The notes: a model not told the origin generated them from the letters alone. Counted from the stretch's first letter, positions 16,807 through 26,891 are shown. The stretch: 64,000 nucleotides of DNA from Pseudomonas laurylsulfatiphila (GCF_002934665.1 NZ_NIRS01000003.1:62001-126000), one strand, 5' to 3'. A program made the numbers and translations.

Positions 16807-19170
16807 ATGCTTGAGCAGCGAAAGGAAACGGAAGTGGTTCACCCCCCCATGGACATCAAATTCACCAACCGGCTGTCATTCAAGCAAGCCCGGCTGACCG
16901 TGCTGGTCGGTTTCATTCTGGGCACGCTGCTCAGCCTGCTGCAAATAGGCATCGATTATGCCAGTGAAGACGCCTCCATCAATCGTGAAATCCTTTCATT
17001 ACTGGAAATCAGCCACAACCCGGCCTCGCGAATCGCCTACAACATCGACGCCGAACTCGCCAAGGAACTGACCCAGGGCCTGCTGCGCTCGCCGGCGATC
17101 ATCGGCGCGAAACTGACCGACAACAACGGCACCGTGCTGGCCAACTCCAAGCGATCCGAGGCGCAAAACGGCTACCGGATGCTCAGTGACTTCCTGTTCG
17201 GTGCCAGCCGACAGTTCGAAGACCGGCTTTACCTGGATCATTTACCCAACGAATCCCTGGGTACGCTGCGGCTGAAGGTCGATACTTACGCCTTCGGCAA
17301 CCGGTTCCTGCGCCGGGCCGAAGTGACCCTGATCAATGGCTTCGCCCGCAGCCTGCTGCTGTCCGGCATCCTGCTGGCGCTGTTCTATGTGATGCTGACC
17401 AAACCCTTGGTGCGAGTGATCCGTGAACTCAGCGGTCGCGACCCGGGCAACACCGAACCGACGTCGCTGGAGTGTCCTGCCGGGCACGCCAACGATGAGA
17501 TCGGTGTACTGGTCAAGGTTGCCAACCAGCAATTCAAAAACATCGCCACCGAAATCCAGCAGCGGCGCAACGCGGAAAACCGCCTGACCGATTATCTTGG
17601 CCAACTGGAAAACATCGTCTCGGCCCGCACCGCGGAACTCAAGGCAATCAACGCCCGGCTGAGCCAATCCAACGAGGAACTGGAAGCCGCGCGCAGTACC
17701 GCCCTCGACATGGCCGAAGCCCGCTCGGTGTTCCTGGCCAACATGAGCCATGAAATCCGCACGCCCCTCAATGGCTTGCTCGGGATGATCGCGCTGTCCC
17801 TCGACGGACCGCTGAATGCCGAACAACAGCAACAACTGTCGATTGCCCATGACTCGGGCAAGGTACTGGTGGAACTGCTCAACGATATCCTCGATTTGTC
17901 GAAGTTCGATGCCGGTCAACTTGAACTCGAACACATCCCCTTCGACCTCGGTTCGCTGATCGAGGACACCGCCAACCTGCTGTCGCAGAACGCCGCCCCC
18001 AGCGTCGAACTGACCTGTCTGATCGATCCGCATTTCCCGGCACTGGTGCTCGGCGATCCGACCCGGGTGCGGCAGATCGTCAGTAACCTGCTGTCCAACG
18101 CCCTCAAGTTCACCCGTTTTGGGCGTGTCGACGTACGCCTGTCGACGTTCGGGGACGGCGTCAGAATCGAAGTGTGCGACACCGGCATCGGCATCCCTCA
18201 GGAAGCCCAGGCCAGGATCTTCCAGCCTTTCACCCAGGCCGGTGCCGGTATTACCCGCCAATTTGGCGGCACCGGGCTGGGCCTGGCGCTGACCTACAAC
18301 CTTTGCGAAGCCATGCAAGGGCGCCTGACGATCAGTTCCGAAGCGGGTTTTGGCAGTCAGTTCTGCGCCGATCTGCCATTACCCAGCCATACCCGCGCAA
18401 TGCCTGCTGTTTCGCTCAATGGCAAAGTCGTCGCCATCACGGCCGCCAGCAGCGGGCTGGGCGAACTGCTGAACAGCCTGTTGCCTGGCTGGGGGCTGGA
18501 CTATGAACGGCGTTCCATGGATGACTCACTGCTTGGCCTGGCAGCCGACGTGCTCATCACCGACTGCCCCGAATGCCTGTTCAATTTGCGCCCCGCCCTC
18601 AGCGCGCCGATCCTGCTGATCACCGCGTATGGCAATTTCATGCCCGGCGAAGAGGTAAACGCCCTCGCCCCCTTGCAACAACAGGCACGCCCCCTGGCCC
18701 GCAGTACGCTGTATCAGAGCTTGCGGCGGATCCTGCAACCGGAAATCCACCCGATCAACGATGTCCGGCACGAAACGCAAAGCCCGCTACGTCGCGGGCG
18801 CGTGCTGCTGGTGGAAGATAATCCGGTGAACCAACTGGTGGCCAAGGGCATGCTCGGCAAACTCGGCTGCGAGGTCACCACCGCGGCCCATGGTGCCGAG
18901 GCCCTGGATCAACTCGAACAACGGGAGTTCGACCTGGTGCTGATGGACTGCAACATGCCGGTGATGGATGGCTATGAAGCCAGCCGGCAGATCCGCCGCA
19001 GCGGACGCTGGCCCCAACTGCCCATCGTCGCCCTGACGGCCAACGCCATGTCGGAGGAGCGCGAACGCTGTCGTGCCGCGGGCATGAGCGACTACCTGGC
19101 CAAACCCTTCCGGCGCGAAGAACTGGCCGCCCTGCTGGACTTGTGGATTCCCGCTACGACAGCGCCCTGA
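16807..19170 (+). CDS. sagS: Hybrid sensor kinase SagS
   Basis: SagS governs the motile-to-sessile switch and biofilm drug tolerance in P. aeruginosa and feeds the HptB branch of the Gac/Rsm system. The 787-residue protein matches its length: TM1 (~30-50), periplasmic domain (~50-180), TM2 (~183-203), HAMP-like linker and coiled coil (~255-300), HisKA with H315 (ANMSHEIRTPLNG), HATPase (GGTGLGLALTYNL ~480), a degenerate receiver (~535-640) and a receiver with D714 (VLMDCNMPVMDG). There is no Hpt. Neighbours ospR-gpx-msrB downstream agree with the P. aeruginosa order. Its 3' end overlaps ospR convergently by 17 bases. Confidence 0.9.
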   Translation: MLEQRKETEVVHPPMDIKFTNRLSFKQARLTVLVGFILGTLLSLLQIGIDYASEDASINREILSLLEISHNPASRIAYNIDAELAKELTQGLLRSPAIIGAKLTDNNGTVLANSKRSEAQNGYRMLSDFLFGASRQFEDRLYLDHLPNESLGTLRLKVDTYAFGNRFLRRAEVTLINGFARSLLLSGILLALFYVMLTKPLVRVIRELSGRDPGNTEPTSLECPAGHANDEIGVLVKVANQQFKNIATEIQQRRNAENRLTDYLGQLENIVSARTAELKAINARLSQSNEELEAARSTALDMAEARSVFLANMSHEIRTPLNGLLGMIALSLDGPLNAEQQQQLSIAHDSGKVLVELLNDILDLSKFDAGQLELEHIPFDLGSLIEDTANLLSQNAAPSVELTCLIDPHFPALVLGDPTRVRQIVSNLLSNALKFTRFGRVDVRLSTFGDGVRIEVCDTGIGIPQEAQARIFQPFTQAGAGITRQFGGTGLGLALTYNLCEAMQGRLTISSEAGFGSQFCADLPLPSHTRAMPAVSLNGKVVAITAASSGLGELLNSLLPGWGLDYERRSMDDSLLGLAADVLITDCPECLFNLRPALSAPILLITAYGNFMPGEEVNALAPLQQQARPLARSTLYQSLRRILQPEIHPINDVRHETQSPLRRGRVLLVEDNPVNQLVAKGMLGKLGCEVTTAAHGAEALDQLEQREFDLVLMDCNMPVMDGYEASRQIRRSGRWPQLPIVALTANAMSEERERCRAAGMSDYLAKPFRREELAALLDLWIPATTAP

Positions 19171-19615
19171 TCTGTCCCAACAGGTGGTCGAGACCATCGC
19201 GCAAGTCGTTGAGACGATTCAGGTCGACCCCACTGTCGCACAACAACCGCGCCTTGAGTGGCCCGACCTGATCGCGCAAGGCCGTTCCGGCTGGCGACAG
19301 GCTCAGGTGCACTTCACGCTCATCGCGCGCCGAACGCTGACGCTGCACCAGTTGCAGTTGTTCGAGGCGCTTGAGCAAGGGGGTCAACGTGCCGGAATCC
19401 AGGGCCAGACGCTCACCCAGTGCCTTCACGGTCGGTTGCTCGGGGGCTGCTTCCTGCCACTCCCACAGCACCAGCATCGCCAGGTACTGAGGGTAAGTCA
19501 GGCCCAACTGATCGAGCATTGGCTTGTAGGCGCGAATGACCGCACGGGAAGCTGCGTACAGCTTGAAACACAGCTGGCTGTCGAGCTTCAGGGAATCGAC
19601 GGACAAGGTGTTCAT
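19154..19615 (-). CDS. ospR: MarR-family peroxide sensor OspR
   Basis: 153-residue repressor of the OhrR/MarR family. The likely sensing cysteine is C16 in LDSQLCFKLY, the position of the peroxidatic Cys of OhrR proteins; the winged helix-turn-helix spans about 60-105 (DSGTLTPLLKRLEQLQLV). In P. aeruginosa OspR represses the adjacent glutathione peroxidase and other genes and is released by oxidation. Start ATG at 19615 overlaps the gpx stop by four bases, so it is the second gene of a gpx-ospR operon. A longer reading upstream is the gpx shadow. Confidence 0.88.
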   Translation of the reverse strand: MNTLSVDSLKLDSQLCFKLYAASRAVIRAYKPMLDQLGLTYPQYLAMLVLWEWQEAAPEQPTVKALGERLALDSGTLTPLLKRLEQLQLVQRQRSARDEREVHLSLSPAGTALRDQVGPLKARLLCDSGVDLNRLNDLRDGLDHLLGQIRALS

Positions 19616-20097
19616 TTGAGCAGGGCTTCGATCTCGCGGGTCAGGTCCTGCGGCTTGGTCGCCGGGGCGAAGCGCTTGACCAGTTGCCCGTCCTTGCCGA
19701 TCAGGAACTTGGTGAAGTTCCACTTGATGCCCTGGGAACCCAGCACACCCGGAGCGCGCTTTTTCAACTGCACGAACAAGGGATGGGTGCCGGCGCCGTT
19801 GACTTCGATCTTTTTGAACAACGGGAAGCTGACACCAAAGTTCAGCTCGCAGAATTCGGAGATCGCCCCTTCATTGCCCGGCTCTTGCTTGCCGAACTGA
19901 TTGCAGGGAAAACCGAGCACCACCAGGCCCTGGTCCTTGTAGGTCTGCCACAACTCTTCCAGGCCTTTGTATTGCGGGGTGAACCCGCACTTGCTGGCCG
20001 TGTTGACCACCAGCACGGCCTTGCCGGCGAAATCCGCCAGGGTCTTTTGCTCTCCCTTGATCGTGGTGCAAGGGATGCTCAGCAGGTTGTCGCTCAT
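19612..20097 (-). CDS. gpx: Glutathione peroxidase
   Basis: 161-residue Cys-type peroxidase that reduces peroxides using thioredoxin or glutathione. Catalytic tetrad motifs are present: C37 in NTASKCGFTPQ, the Gln/Cys motif LGFPCNQFGKQEPG and WNFTKFLI. The Cys in GFPCNQF region is a candidate resolving thiol. Start ATG at 20097. It leads the operon with ospR; a REP palindrome separates it from msrB upstream. Confidence 0.95.
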   Translation of the reverse strand: MSDNLLSIPCTTIKGEQKTLADFAGKAVLVVNTASKCGFTPQYKGLEELWQTYKDQGLVVLGFPCNQFGKQEPGNEGAISEFCELNFGVSFPLFKKIEVNGAGTHPLFVQLKKRAPGVLGSQGIKWNFTKFLIGKDGQLVKRFAPATKPQDLTREIEALLK

Positions 20098-20197
20098 GTT
20101 TGAGGTTCCGAGTGAATGCCAGAGACAACAAAATAGCGAGCAATTGAATTGTGTGCAATTTAAATAATCAAGTCGGGCCAGCTATCCGGCACACAAC

Positions 20198-20295
20198 CTG
20201 TAGGAGCTGCCGCAGGCTGCGATCTTTTGATTTTGTTTTTTCTGGATCCCAGAAGATCAAGATCAAAGGATCGCAGCCTGCGGCAGCTCCTACAG
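20198..20295. repeat. REP pair (CTGTAGGAGCTGCCGCAGG class)
   Basis: Two inverted copies of CTGTAGGAGCTGCCGCAGG followed by CTGCGATC, about 40 bases apart, between gpx and msrB. The same class recurs at 25073-25148. Confidence 0.9.
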
Positions 20296-20323
20296 GTTCA
20301 GCGCATGGTCCGCTCGCTTCGGA

Positions 20324-20719
20324 TCAGTCGCGGGGAACCAGGTCCAGGCACACCGAGTTGATGCAATAACGCAGGCCAGTCGGCGGCGGACCATCTGGGA
20401 AAACATGCCCCAGGTGCGCGTCGCATTTGGCGCAGACCACTTCGGTGCGGATCATGCCGTGGCTGACATCACGGATCTCGGTCATGGCGCTGTCGCCGAT
20501 CGGCGCGTAGAAACTCGGCCAGCCGCAGCCGGAATCGAATTTGGTCGTGGAGTCGAACAGCGGTTCGCTACAGCAGATGCAGTGGTAGACACCGTCGGTT
20601 TTGGTGGCGTTGTATTTACCGGAAAACGGACGTTCGGTGCCTTTGAGGCGGCACACGTTGTACTGCTCTGGATCGAGCATCGCCTTCCATTCTTCCAGGG
20701 TTTTTTCCAACTTTTCCAT
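20324..20719 (-). CDS. msrB: Peptide methionine-(R)-S-oxide reductase MsrB
   Basis: Repairs Met-R-sulfoxide in proteins. 131 residues with two zinc-binding CxxC pairs (CICC near 49-52 and CAKC near 98-101), the catalytic Cys in [10 protein letters not shown] near 119, and WPSF plus GHVFPDGP signatures. ATG 20719 is chosen from the run GTG-ATG-ATG because GAGG then lies seven bases upstream. Part of the oxidative-repair group with gpx and ospR on the same strand. Confidence 0.95.
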   Translation of the reverse strand: MEKLEKTLEEWKAMLDPEQYNVCRLKGTERPFSGKYNATKTDGVYHCICCSEPLFDSTTKFDSGCGWPSFYAPIGDSAMTEIRDVSHGMIRTEVVCAKCDAHLGHVFPDGPPPTGLRYCINSVCLDLVPRD

Positions 20720-20945
20720 CATCACACCTCAGCGGCTGAAAAAGCCCGATCTGTACCTTTTCCACGGATCGGGCGGCACGTATGATTGCGCCTCGTCAAA
20801 CGCCAGTCTGGCAGCCAGACCACGCGCATTCAAACGGAAATATGGGTGCTGCATCTCAAGGCGCCGGGCCTGTGTGAATACGCAGGATTCCCAGCACGGC
20901 TGTCCAAACGCCGTCTGGATCGTTCATTTTCGGGAACACATCGCC

Positions 20946-22157
20946 ATGCAGGTCAGCAAATCGAACAAGCTCGCCAACGTCTGCTACGACATTCGCGGCC
21001 CGGTGCTCAAGCACGCCAAGCGCCTGGAAGAGGAAGGCCATCGCATCCTCAAGCTGAACATCGGCAATCCGGCGCCTTTTGGTTTCGAAGCGCCGGATGA
21101 AATCCTCCAGGACGTGATCCGCAACCTGCCGACCGCCCAGGGCTATAGCGACTCCAAGGGCCTGTTCAGTGCGCGCAAGGCCGTGATGCAGTATTACCAG
21201 CAAAAGCAGGTAGAAGGCGTCGGCATTGAAGACATCTACCTGGGCAATGGTGTTTCCGAACTGATCGTGATGTCGATGCAGGCCCTGCTCAACAATGGCG
21301 ACGAAGTGCTGGTACCTGCGCCTGACTACCCGCTTTGGACCGCCGCCGTGAGCCTGTCCGGCGGCAATCCGGTGCATTACCTGTGCGACGAGCAAGCCAA
21401 CTGGTGGCCAGACCTGGCCGACATCAAGGCCAAGATCACCCCGAACACCAAGGCCCTGGTGATCATCAACCCGAACAACCCGACCGGCGCGGTGTATTCG
21501 AAGGAAGTGCTGCTGGGCATGCTGGAACTGGCCCGCCAGCACAACCTGGTGGTGTTCTCCGACGAGATCTACGACAAGATCCTCTACGACGATGCCGTGC
21601 ACATCTGCACCGCCTCCCTGGCGCCGGACCTGCTCTGCCTGACTTTCAACGGTCTGTCCAAGTCCTATCGCGTCGCCGGTTTCCGCTCCGGCTGGATCGC
21701 CATTTCCGGTCCGAAACACCACGCCCAGAGCTACATCGAAGGCATCGACATGCTGGCGAACATGCGCCTGTGCGCCAACGTGCCGAGCCAGCATGCGATC
21801 CAGACCGCCCTGGGTGGCTACCAGAGCATCAATGACCTGGTACTGCCGCAAGGTCGCTTGCTCGAACAGCGCAACCGCACCTGGGAATTGCTCAATGACA
21901 TTCCGGGCGTGAGCTGCGTCAAGCCGATGGGCGCGCTGTACGCATTCCCGCGCATCGACCCGAAAGTCTGCCCGATCCACAACGACGAGAAATTCGTCCT
22001 CGACCTGCTGCTCTCCGAAAAGCTGCTGGTGGTTCAAGGCACCGCATTCAACTGGCCATGGCCAGACCACTTCCGCGTCGTGACCCTGCCACGTGTCGAT
22101 GACCTGGAGATGGCCATCGGACGCATCGGCGGCTTCCTCAAGTCCTACCGCCAGTAA
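20946..22157 (+). CDS. alaA: Alanine-forming class I aminotransferase (AlaA-like)
   Basis: PLP enzyme that moves amino groups between alanine/glutamate and their keto acids. 403 residues with the PLP-binding region GNGVSELI, NPNNPTGAVY, SDEIYDKI and the lysine site NGLSKSYRVAGFRSGW, in the AlaA/YfbQ subfamily style. The protein starts at ATG 20946; the reading frame stays open well upstream but without family residues. It faces away from msrB, and an 11-bp-stem hairpin ends it. Confidence 0.9.
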   Translation: MQVSKSNKLANVCYDIRGPVLKHAKRLEEEGHRILKLNIGNPAPFGFEAPDEILQDVIRNLPTAQGYSDSKGLFSARKAVMQYYQQKQVEGVGIEDIYLGNGVSELIVMSMQALLNNGDEVLVPAPDYPLWTAAVSLSGGNPVHYLCDEQANWWPDLADIKAKITPNTKALVIINPNNPTGAVYSKEVLLGMLELARQHNLVVFSDEIYDKILYDDAVHICTASLAPDLLCLTFNGLSKSYRVAGFRSGWIAISGPKHHAQSYIEGIDMLANMRLCANVPSQHAIQTALGGYQSINDLVLPQGRLLEQRNRTWELLNDIPGVSCVKPMGALYAFPRIDPKVCPIHNDEKFVLDLLLSEKLLVVQGTAFNWPWPDHFRVVTLPRVDDLEMAIGRIGGFLKSYRQ

Positions 22158-22166
22158 GCGAGCCGT

Positions 22167-22200
22167 CACCGTGCGACACGCCTGCGCGTCGCACGGTGAT
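22167..22200 (+). terminator. Strong hairpin after alaA
   Basis: CACCGTGCGAC at 22167-22177 pairs perfectly with GTCGCACGGTG at 22188-22198 (11 bp), followed by ATTTTC. Likely terminator. Confidence 0.7.
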
Positions 22201-22401
22201 TTTCATCCGGCAACATTTGTTTGCATTGCTTCACTGGCAGTCGTTTGGCTCGCTGCCGGATAACGCCGTGCCTGCTCGCGCCTAACAAAGGCGGGGCCTT
22301 CGACATGAATTGACTGACAAACACTTCCTGCACTCGCGTCGGAAACGCCCTGCAAGCAGCTAAACTATTGCCGTAGGACACAGTTTGAAATAGTCACCCG
22401 G

Positions 22402-22430
22402 TTGAATACCCCGGTGCAGCACCTTATATA
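22402..22430 (+). promoter_or_regulatory. Sigma-70-type promoter of htpX
   Basis: TTGAAT at 22402-22407 and TATATA at 22425-22430 with a 17-base spacer, about 40 bases upstream of the htpX Shine-Dalgarno. The rest of the 318-base gap (22201-22401) shows nothing recognisable. No convincing sigma-32 consensus was seen. Confidence 0.6.
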
Positions 22431-22475
22431 CCCCGCAGTACGCTACATCTTTAGCATGAGGAGATTTCTACAACC

Positions 22476-23366
22476 ATGATGCGCATCCTGCTGTTCTTGG
22501 CCACTAACCTGGCGGTCGTGCTGATTGCCAGCATCACCCTGAGCCTTTTCGGCTTCAACGGGTTCATGGCGGCCAATGGGGTTGACCTCAACCTCAATCA
22601 GCTGCTGATTTTCTGTGCGGTCTTTGGTTTCGCCGGTTCACTGTTCTCGCTGTTCATCTCCAAGTGGATGGCGAAAATGAGCACCAGCACCCAGATCATC
22701 ACCCAGCCACGCACCCGTCACGAGCAATGGCTGCTGCAAACCGTCGAGCAACTGTCCCGCGAAGCCGGGATCAAGATGCCCGAAGTCGGCATTTTCCCCG
22801 CCTACGAGGCGAACGCCTTCGCCACTGGCTGGAACAAGAACGACGCACTGGTCGCCGTGAGCCAGGGCTTGCTCGAGCGCTTTTCGCCCGATGAAGTAAA
22901 AGCCGTCCTGGCCCACGAAATCGGCCACGTGGCCAATGGCGACATGGTTACCCTGGCGCTGATCCAGGGCGTGGTGAACACCTTCGTGATGTTCTTCGCC
23001 CGGATCATCGGCAATTTCGTCGACAAGGTGATCTTCAAGAACGAAGAAGGCCAGGGCATTGCCTACTACGTGGCGACCATCTTCGCCGAACTGGTTCTGG
23101 GCATCCTGGCCAGCGCCATCGTCATGTGGTTCTCGCGCAAGCGTGAATTCCGTGCCGACGAAGCCGGTGCAAACCTGGCCGGCACTGCCGCAATGATCGG
23201 CGCCCTGCAACGCCTGCGGGCGGAACAAGGCCTGCCGGTGCACATGCCCGACACCCTGAACGCCTTCGGCATCAATGGTGGCATCAAGCAAGGGTTCGCT
23301 CGCATGTTCATGAGCCACCCGCCACTGGAAGAACGCATCGACGCCCTGGCTCGACGTCGCGGCTAA
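22476..23366 (+). CDS. htpX: Membrane zinc protease HtpX
   Basis: M48B protease that degrades damaged inner-membrane proteins together with FtsH. 296 residues: two N-terminal transmembrane helices (~5-25 and ~40-60), zinc motif HEIGH (~147-151), two more hydrophobic segments (~160-185 and ~195-220), and the third zinc ligand Glu in FRADEAGA (~228). ATG 22476 follows GAGGAG about 15 bases upstream; ATG 22479 is equally possible. A terminator follows. Confidence 0.95.
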   Translation: MMRILLFLATNLAVVLIASITLSLFGFNGFMAANGVDLNLNQLLIFCAVFGFAGSLFSLFISKWMAKMSTSTQIITQPRTRHEQWLLQTVEQLSREAGIKMPEVGIFPAYEANAFATGWNKNDALVAVSQGLLERFSPDEVKAVLAHEIGHVANGDMVTLALIQGVVNTFVMFFARIIGNFVDKVIFKNEEGQGIAYYVATIFAELVLGILASAIVMWFSRKREFRADEAGANLAGTAAMIGALQRLRAEQGLPVHMPDTLNAFGINGGIKQGFARMFMSHPPLEERIDALARRRG

Positions 23367-23384
23367 GAGGTTCCACCGCAAATG

Positions 23385-23414
23385 AAAAGGCCCGCAGCGA
23401 TGCGGGCCTTTTTT
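23385..23414 (+). terminator. Rho-independent terminator after htpX
   Basis: AAGGCCCGCA/TGCGGGCCTT stem, four-base loop, then a T run. Confidence 0.9.
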
Positions 23415-23443
23415 GTCTGCTTGAATACTTCGGTGTTTTTCAG

Positions 23444-23518
23444 GGCCTCTTCGCGGGCAAGCCCGCTCCCACATTGGACCGCGATCCCTGTGGGAGCGGG
23501 CTTGCCCGCGAAGAGGCC
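23444..23518. repeat. REP pair (GTGGGAGCGGGCTTGCCCGCG class)
   Basis: Inverted pair with arms GGCCTCTTCGCGGGCAAGCC and its complement, between htpX and tpm, which face each other. Confidence 0.9.
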
Positions 23519-23535
23519 GGTGCAGACAGCCACTA

Positions 23536-24192
23536 TTACCGACTGGTAACCCGATACACCCGCTCCTCCAGCCGCGTGACACCTGCCTCAAGAAACTTCC
23601 CGCTTTCGCTCAACACATCCTGATCTTCCAGGATCTTCAGCGACCATGAGTCCCCAAACAACTTCCGCACCTCATCATCGAGTACGGCAAACGGCGGGCC
23701 GGGCATCTGCGCCTGGTCATAGTCCAGGGTAATCACCAGACCATGGGACTCCTTCGGCAGTATCCGCTTCAAATGAGCGGCATAGCGCTCTCGCATTTCC
23801 GCCGGCAACGCAATCAACGCGGCACGATCATAGAGCGCGGAGCAATCAGCCGTGTCACCGGCCGTCAGCTCAAAGAAATTGCCACACCAAAGCTCGATGG
23901 AACCTGCCCGATAGACCTTGAAAGGCCCCTGCTCACTGACGGCCGGATCAAAGCCATGCTCGCTGAAAAACTCCTCGATGGCTTTTTCCGACAGTTCGAC
24001 TCCCAGGACCTCATGGCCCTGATGGGCGAGCCAAAGCAAATCCAGGCTTTTTCCACATAACGGCACCAACACGCGTGCCCCCTCTTCAAGGCTTAACGCT
24101 GGCCAGAACCGTTTCAGATAAGGGTTCACCTGCGGCAGGTGAAAGCCGATCTGATTCGCTGCCCATTTCTTGTGCCAAAACTCCGGCTGCAT
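23536..24192 (-). CDS. tpm: Thiopurine S-methyltransferase
   Basis: SAM-dependent methyltransferase; bacterial Tpm methylates selenium and tellurium oxyanions as well as thiopurines. 218 residues: [20 protein letters not shown] at the N-terminus, SAM motif [16 protein letters not shown] (~42-57), [12 protein letters not shown] (~67) and [10 protein letters not shown] (~124). ATG 24192 gives the family start; the frame extends 8 codons upstream. Divergent from the dioxygenase gene across an AT-rich 100-base gap that probably holds both promoters. Confidence 0.93.
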   Translation of the reverse strand: MQPEFWHKKWAANQIGFHLPQVNPYLKRFWPALSLEEGARVLVPLCGKSLDLLWLAHQGHEVLGVELSEKAIEEFFSEHGFDPAVSEQGPFKVYRAGSIELWCGNFFELTAGDTADCSALYDRAALIALPAEMRERYAAHLKRILPKESHGLVITLDYDQAQMPGPPFAVLDDEVRKLFGDSWSLKILEDQDVLSESGKFLEAGVTRLEERVYRVTSR

Positions 24193-24294
24193 AAATAACC
24201 CCGAAAATTCGATCAAAACACCCTAAAACTTATATTAGATTTAGATTAATGATCTGACTGAAGATGTTGCATCTTAACTCTCAGGAGCTCATTC

Positions 24295-25062
24295 ATGTTC
24301 CCCAGCCTGTACATATCCCACGGCTCCCCCATGCTCGCCCTGGAACCCGGTGCCAGCGGACCGGCACTCGCCCGCCTGGCCGCCGAGATCCCCAAGCCCA
24401 AAGGCATCGTGATTGTGTCTGCGCACTGGGAAAGCAATGAGCTGCTGGTCAGCGGCAATCCGCAGCCTGAAACCTGGCATGACTTCGGTGGATTCCCCAA
24501 AGCCCTGTTCGAGGTCCAGTACCCGGCACCCGGCGACCCGCGACTCGCCGCCGAGGTTACCGAGCTACTGAAAACCGCTGGTTTTCCTGCGCGCATCGAC
24601 AGCAATCGGCCTTTCGACCATGGCGTCTGGGTGCCTTTATCGCTGATGTACCCGCAAGCAGACATCCCGATTGTCCAGGTTTCGCTGCCCACCCGGGCCG
24701 GCCCCACTCTGCAGACCCGCGTTGGTCACGCGCTGGCCAGCCTGCGCGAGCACGGCGTCCTGCTGATTGGCTCCGGCAGCATCACTCATAACCTGCGGGA
24801 GCTGGACTGGCACGCCGGCCCCGAGAGTGTGGAGCCCTGGGCGCTGGCGTTTCGCGACTGGATGATCGAGAAACTCGCAGCGAACGACGAAGCCGCACTG
24901 CATGACTATCGCGCGCAGGCACCCCATGCCGTGCGCAACCACCCCAGCGACGAACACCTCTTGCCGCTGTACTTTGCCCGCGCCGCCGGTGGGCCGTTCA
25001 GCATTGCCCATCAGGGGTTCACCATGGGTGCACTGGGCATGGACATCTATCGTTTCGGCTAA
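24295..25062 (+). CDS. DODA-type extradiol ring-cleavage dioxygenase
   Basis: 255 residues in the LigB/4,5-DOPA dioxygenase (YgiD-like) family. Metal and catalytic histidines are visible in YISHGSPM (H9), VSAHWES (~46), FDHGVWVPL (~108) and SGSITHNLREL (~164). The natural substrate is unknown. Start ATG 24295 follows CAGGAGCTC. Confidence 0.88.
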   Translation: MFPSLYISHGSPMLALEPGASGPALARLAAEIPKPKGIVIVSAHWESNELLVSGNPQPETWHDFGGFPKALFEVQYPAPGDPRLAAEVTELLKTAGFPARIDSNRPFDHGVWVPLSLMYPQADIPIVQVSLPTRAGPTLQTRVGHALASLREHGVLLIGSGSITHNLRELDWHAGPESVEPWALAFRDWMIEKLAANDEAALHDYRAQAPHAVRNHPSDEHLLPLYFARAAGGPFSIAHQGFTMGALGMDIYRFG

Positions 25063-25072
25063 CCCAAAAATC

Positions 25073-25148
25073 AAAGATCGCAGCCTGCGGCAGCTCCTAC
25101 AGAAGAAATGCGATCCCCTGTAGGAGCTGCCGCAGGCTGCGATCTTTT
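25073..25148. repeat. REP pair (GTAGGAGCTGCCGCAGG class)
   Basis: Inverted copies of AAAGATCGCAGCCTGCGGCA and its complement separated by ~20 bases, in the gap between the convergent dioxygenase and deaD. Confidence 0.9.
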
Positions 25149-25160
25149 TTACAGGCAAAA

Positions 25161-25187
25161 AAAATCCCCGAACCAGTCGGGGATTTT
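25161..25187 (-). terminator. Terminator between dioxygenase gene and deaD
   Basis: ATCCCCGA / TCGGGGAT stem with A and T runs on both sides, so it can work for both convergent genes. Confidence 0.85.
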
Positions 25188-25217
25188 TCATGTTCGATCA
25201 ATCAGCCCGAGAGCGGA

Positions 25218-26891
25218 TCAATCTTCGCGGTAGCGACGCAGCTTCAACTGCTTGCCGGCAACGCGAGTGTCCTTCAGCTTGGTCAGCAACTTCTCCAGAC
25301 CATCTTCCGGCAGCTCGACGAGGCTGAAGCTGTCACGCACCTGGATGCGGCCGATCGCTTCACGCGCCAGACCACCTTCGTTGAGGATGGCGCCCAGCAG
25401 GTTCTTGGCAGCGATACCGTCACGCGCGCCCAGCGCGGTACGGCAACGTGCACGGCCTTCGCCCAGTGGCATCGGAGCGCGACGCTCGCGGTCGCCACGC
25501 TCAGGACGATCACCGGAACGCTCTGGACGATCGCCACGCGGTGCATTGTTCGGCACCAGTGGACGCTCCTTCTCGATAGCGGCCAGGTTCAGCGCTTGAC
25601 CGTTGGTTGCCTTGCGCAGCAGGGCTGCGGCCAGGGCACGCGGGCTGCAACCGATGTCGGCGGTCAGGCGATCGAGCAGATCACCGTGGGTCGATTCGGC
25701 TTCAGCCACCAGCGGCGACAGGCTGTTGGTCAGTTTCTTGATGCGCGCATCCAGAACGGCTTGAGCGTCCGGCAGGCGAACCTCAGCAACCTTCTGACCG
25801 GTTACACGCTCGATCACTTGCAGCATGCGGCGCTCACGCGGAGTCACCAGCAGCAGTGCACGACCTTCGCGACCGGCACGGCCGGTACGGCCGATACGGT
25901 GAACGTAGGACTCTGGATCGTACGGCATGTCAACGTTGAACACGTGAGTGATGCGCGGAACGTCCAGGCCACGAGCGGCAACGTCGGTCGCCACAACGAT
26001 GTCCAGACGGCCATCCTTGAGGGAGTCGATCACGCGCTCGCGCTGGTTCTGGGCGATGTCACCGTTCAGCGCAGCGGCTTTGTAGCCTTTGGCTTCCAGG
26101 GCACTGGCCAGGTCCAGGGTCGCTTGCTTGGTGCGCACGAACATGATCAGGGCGTCGAAATCTTCCACTTCCAGCAAGCTGAGAACGGCCGAAGTCTTCT
26201 GGTCAGCGTGAACCAGCAGGTGAGCCTGCTCGATCGCGGTAACGGTCTGGGTCTTGCTCTGAATCTTGACGTGCTTCGGATCGCGCAGGTGGCGTTCGGC
26301 GATGGCACGGATCGACTGAGGCAAGGTTGCCGAGAACAGCACGGTCTGACGGGTTTCCGGCATGGCCTTGAAGATGACTTCCAGGTCGTCCATGAAGCCC
26401 AGCTTGAGCATTTCGTCGGCTTCGTCGAGAACCAGGTGGTTCACGGTCGCCAGTACTTTTTCGTCGCGACGCAGGTGGTCGCACAGACGGCCCGGAGTGG
26501 CGACAACGATTTGTGCGCCATTACGGATTGCTTTCAGTTGTGGGCCCATCGGCGCGCCGCCGTAGACAGCCACAACAGTCACGCCCGGCATTTGCTTGGC
26601 GTAGGTTTCGAAAGCGGTTGCAACTTGTAGCGCCAACTCACGAGTTGGGGCCAGGATCAGAGCTTGCGGCTCGCGCTTGGACGGATCAATGCGGTGCAGA
26701 ATTGGTAGGGCAAAGGCAGCGGTTTTACCGGTACCGGTTTGCGCCTGACCAATCATATCGTGACCGGCGAGAATGATCGGGATCGACTGCTGCTGAATGG
26801 CCGAAGGCTCTTCATAGCCGGTAGCGACTACTGCAGCGACAATATTTGGATGAAGTTCAAGAGCGGCGAAGCCGCCGATTTCCTGGGTCAT
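25218..26891 (-). CDS. deaD: DEAD-box RNA helicase DeaD/CsdA
   Basis: Unwinds structured RNA in ribosome assembly and mRNA turnover, especially in the cold. 557 residues: Q motif near ALELHPNIVAAVVATGYEEP, Walker A AQTGTGKT (~50), PTRELA, DEAD in VLDEADEM, SATLP, and HRIGRTGRAG; then a linker with an Arg/Asp-rich repeat RGDRPERSGDRPERGDRE (~445) and a C-terminal DbpA-type RNA-binding domain ending KQLKLRRY. ATG 26891 follows AGAGG; the frame extends upstream without family residues. A leader of about 210 bases is likely. Confidence 0.95.
   Translation of the reverse strand: MTQEIGGFAALELHPNIVAAVVATGYEEPSAIQQQSIPIILAGHDMIGQAQTGTGKTAAFALPILHRIDPSKREPQALILAPTRELALQVATAFETYAKQMPGVTVVAVYGGAPMGPQLKAIRNGAQIVVATPGRLCDHLRRDEKVLATVNHLVLDEADEMLKLGFMDDLEVIFKAMPETRQTVLFSATLPQSIRAIAERHLRDPKHVKIQSKTQTVTAIEQAHLLVHADQKTSAVLSLLEVEDFDALIMFVRTKQATLDLASALEAKGYKAAALNGDIAQNQRERVIDSLKDGRLDIVVATDVAARGLDVPRITHVFNVDMPYDPESYVHRIGRTGRAGREGRALLLVTPRERRMLQVIERVTGQKVAEVRLPDAQAVLDARIKKLTNSLSPLVAEAESTHGDLLDRLTADIGCSPRALAAALLRKATNGQALNLAAIEKERPLVPNNAPRGDRPERSGDRPERGDRERRAPMPLGEGRARCRTALGARDGIAAKNLLGAILNEGGLAREAIGRIQVRDSFSLVELPEDGLEKLLTKLKDTRVAGKQLKLRRYRED

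Noticed and set aside
20856..22169. A 437-codon open frame opposite the aminotransferase
   Set aside because: Antisense shadow; alaA is certain.
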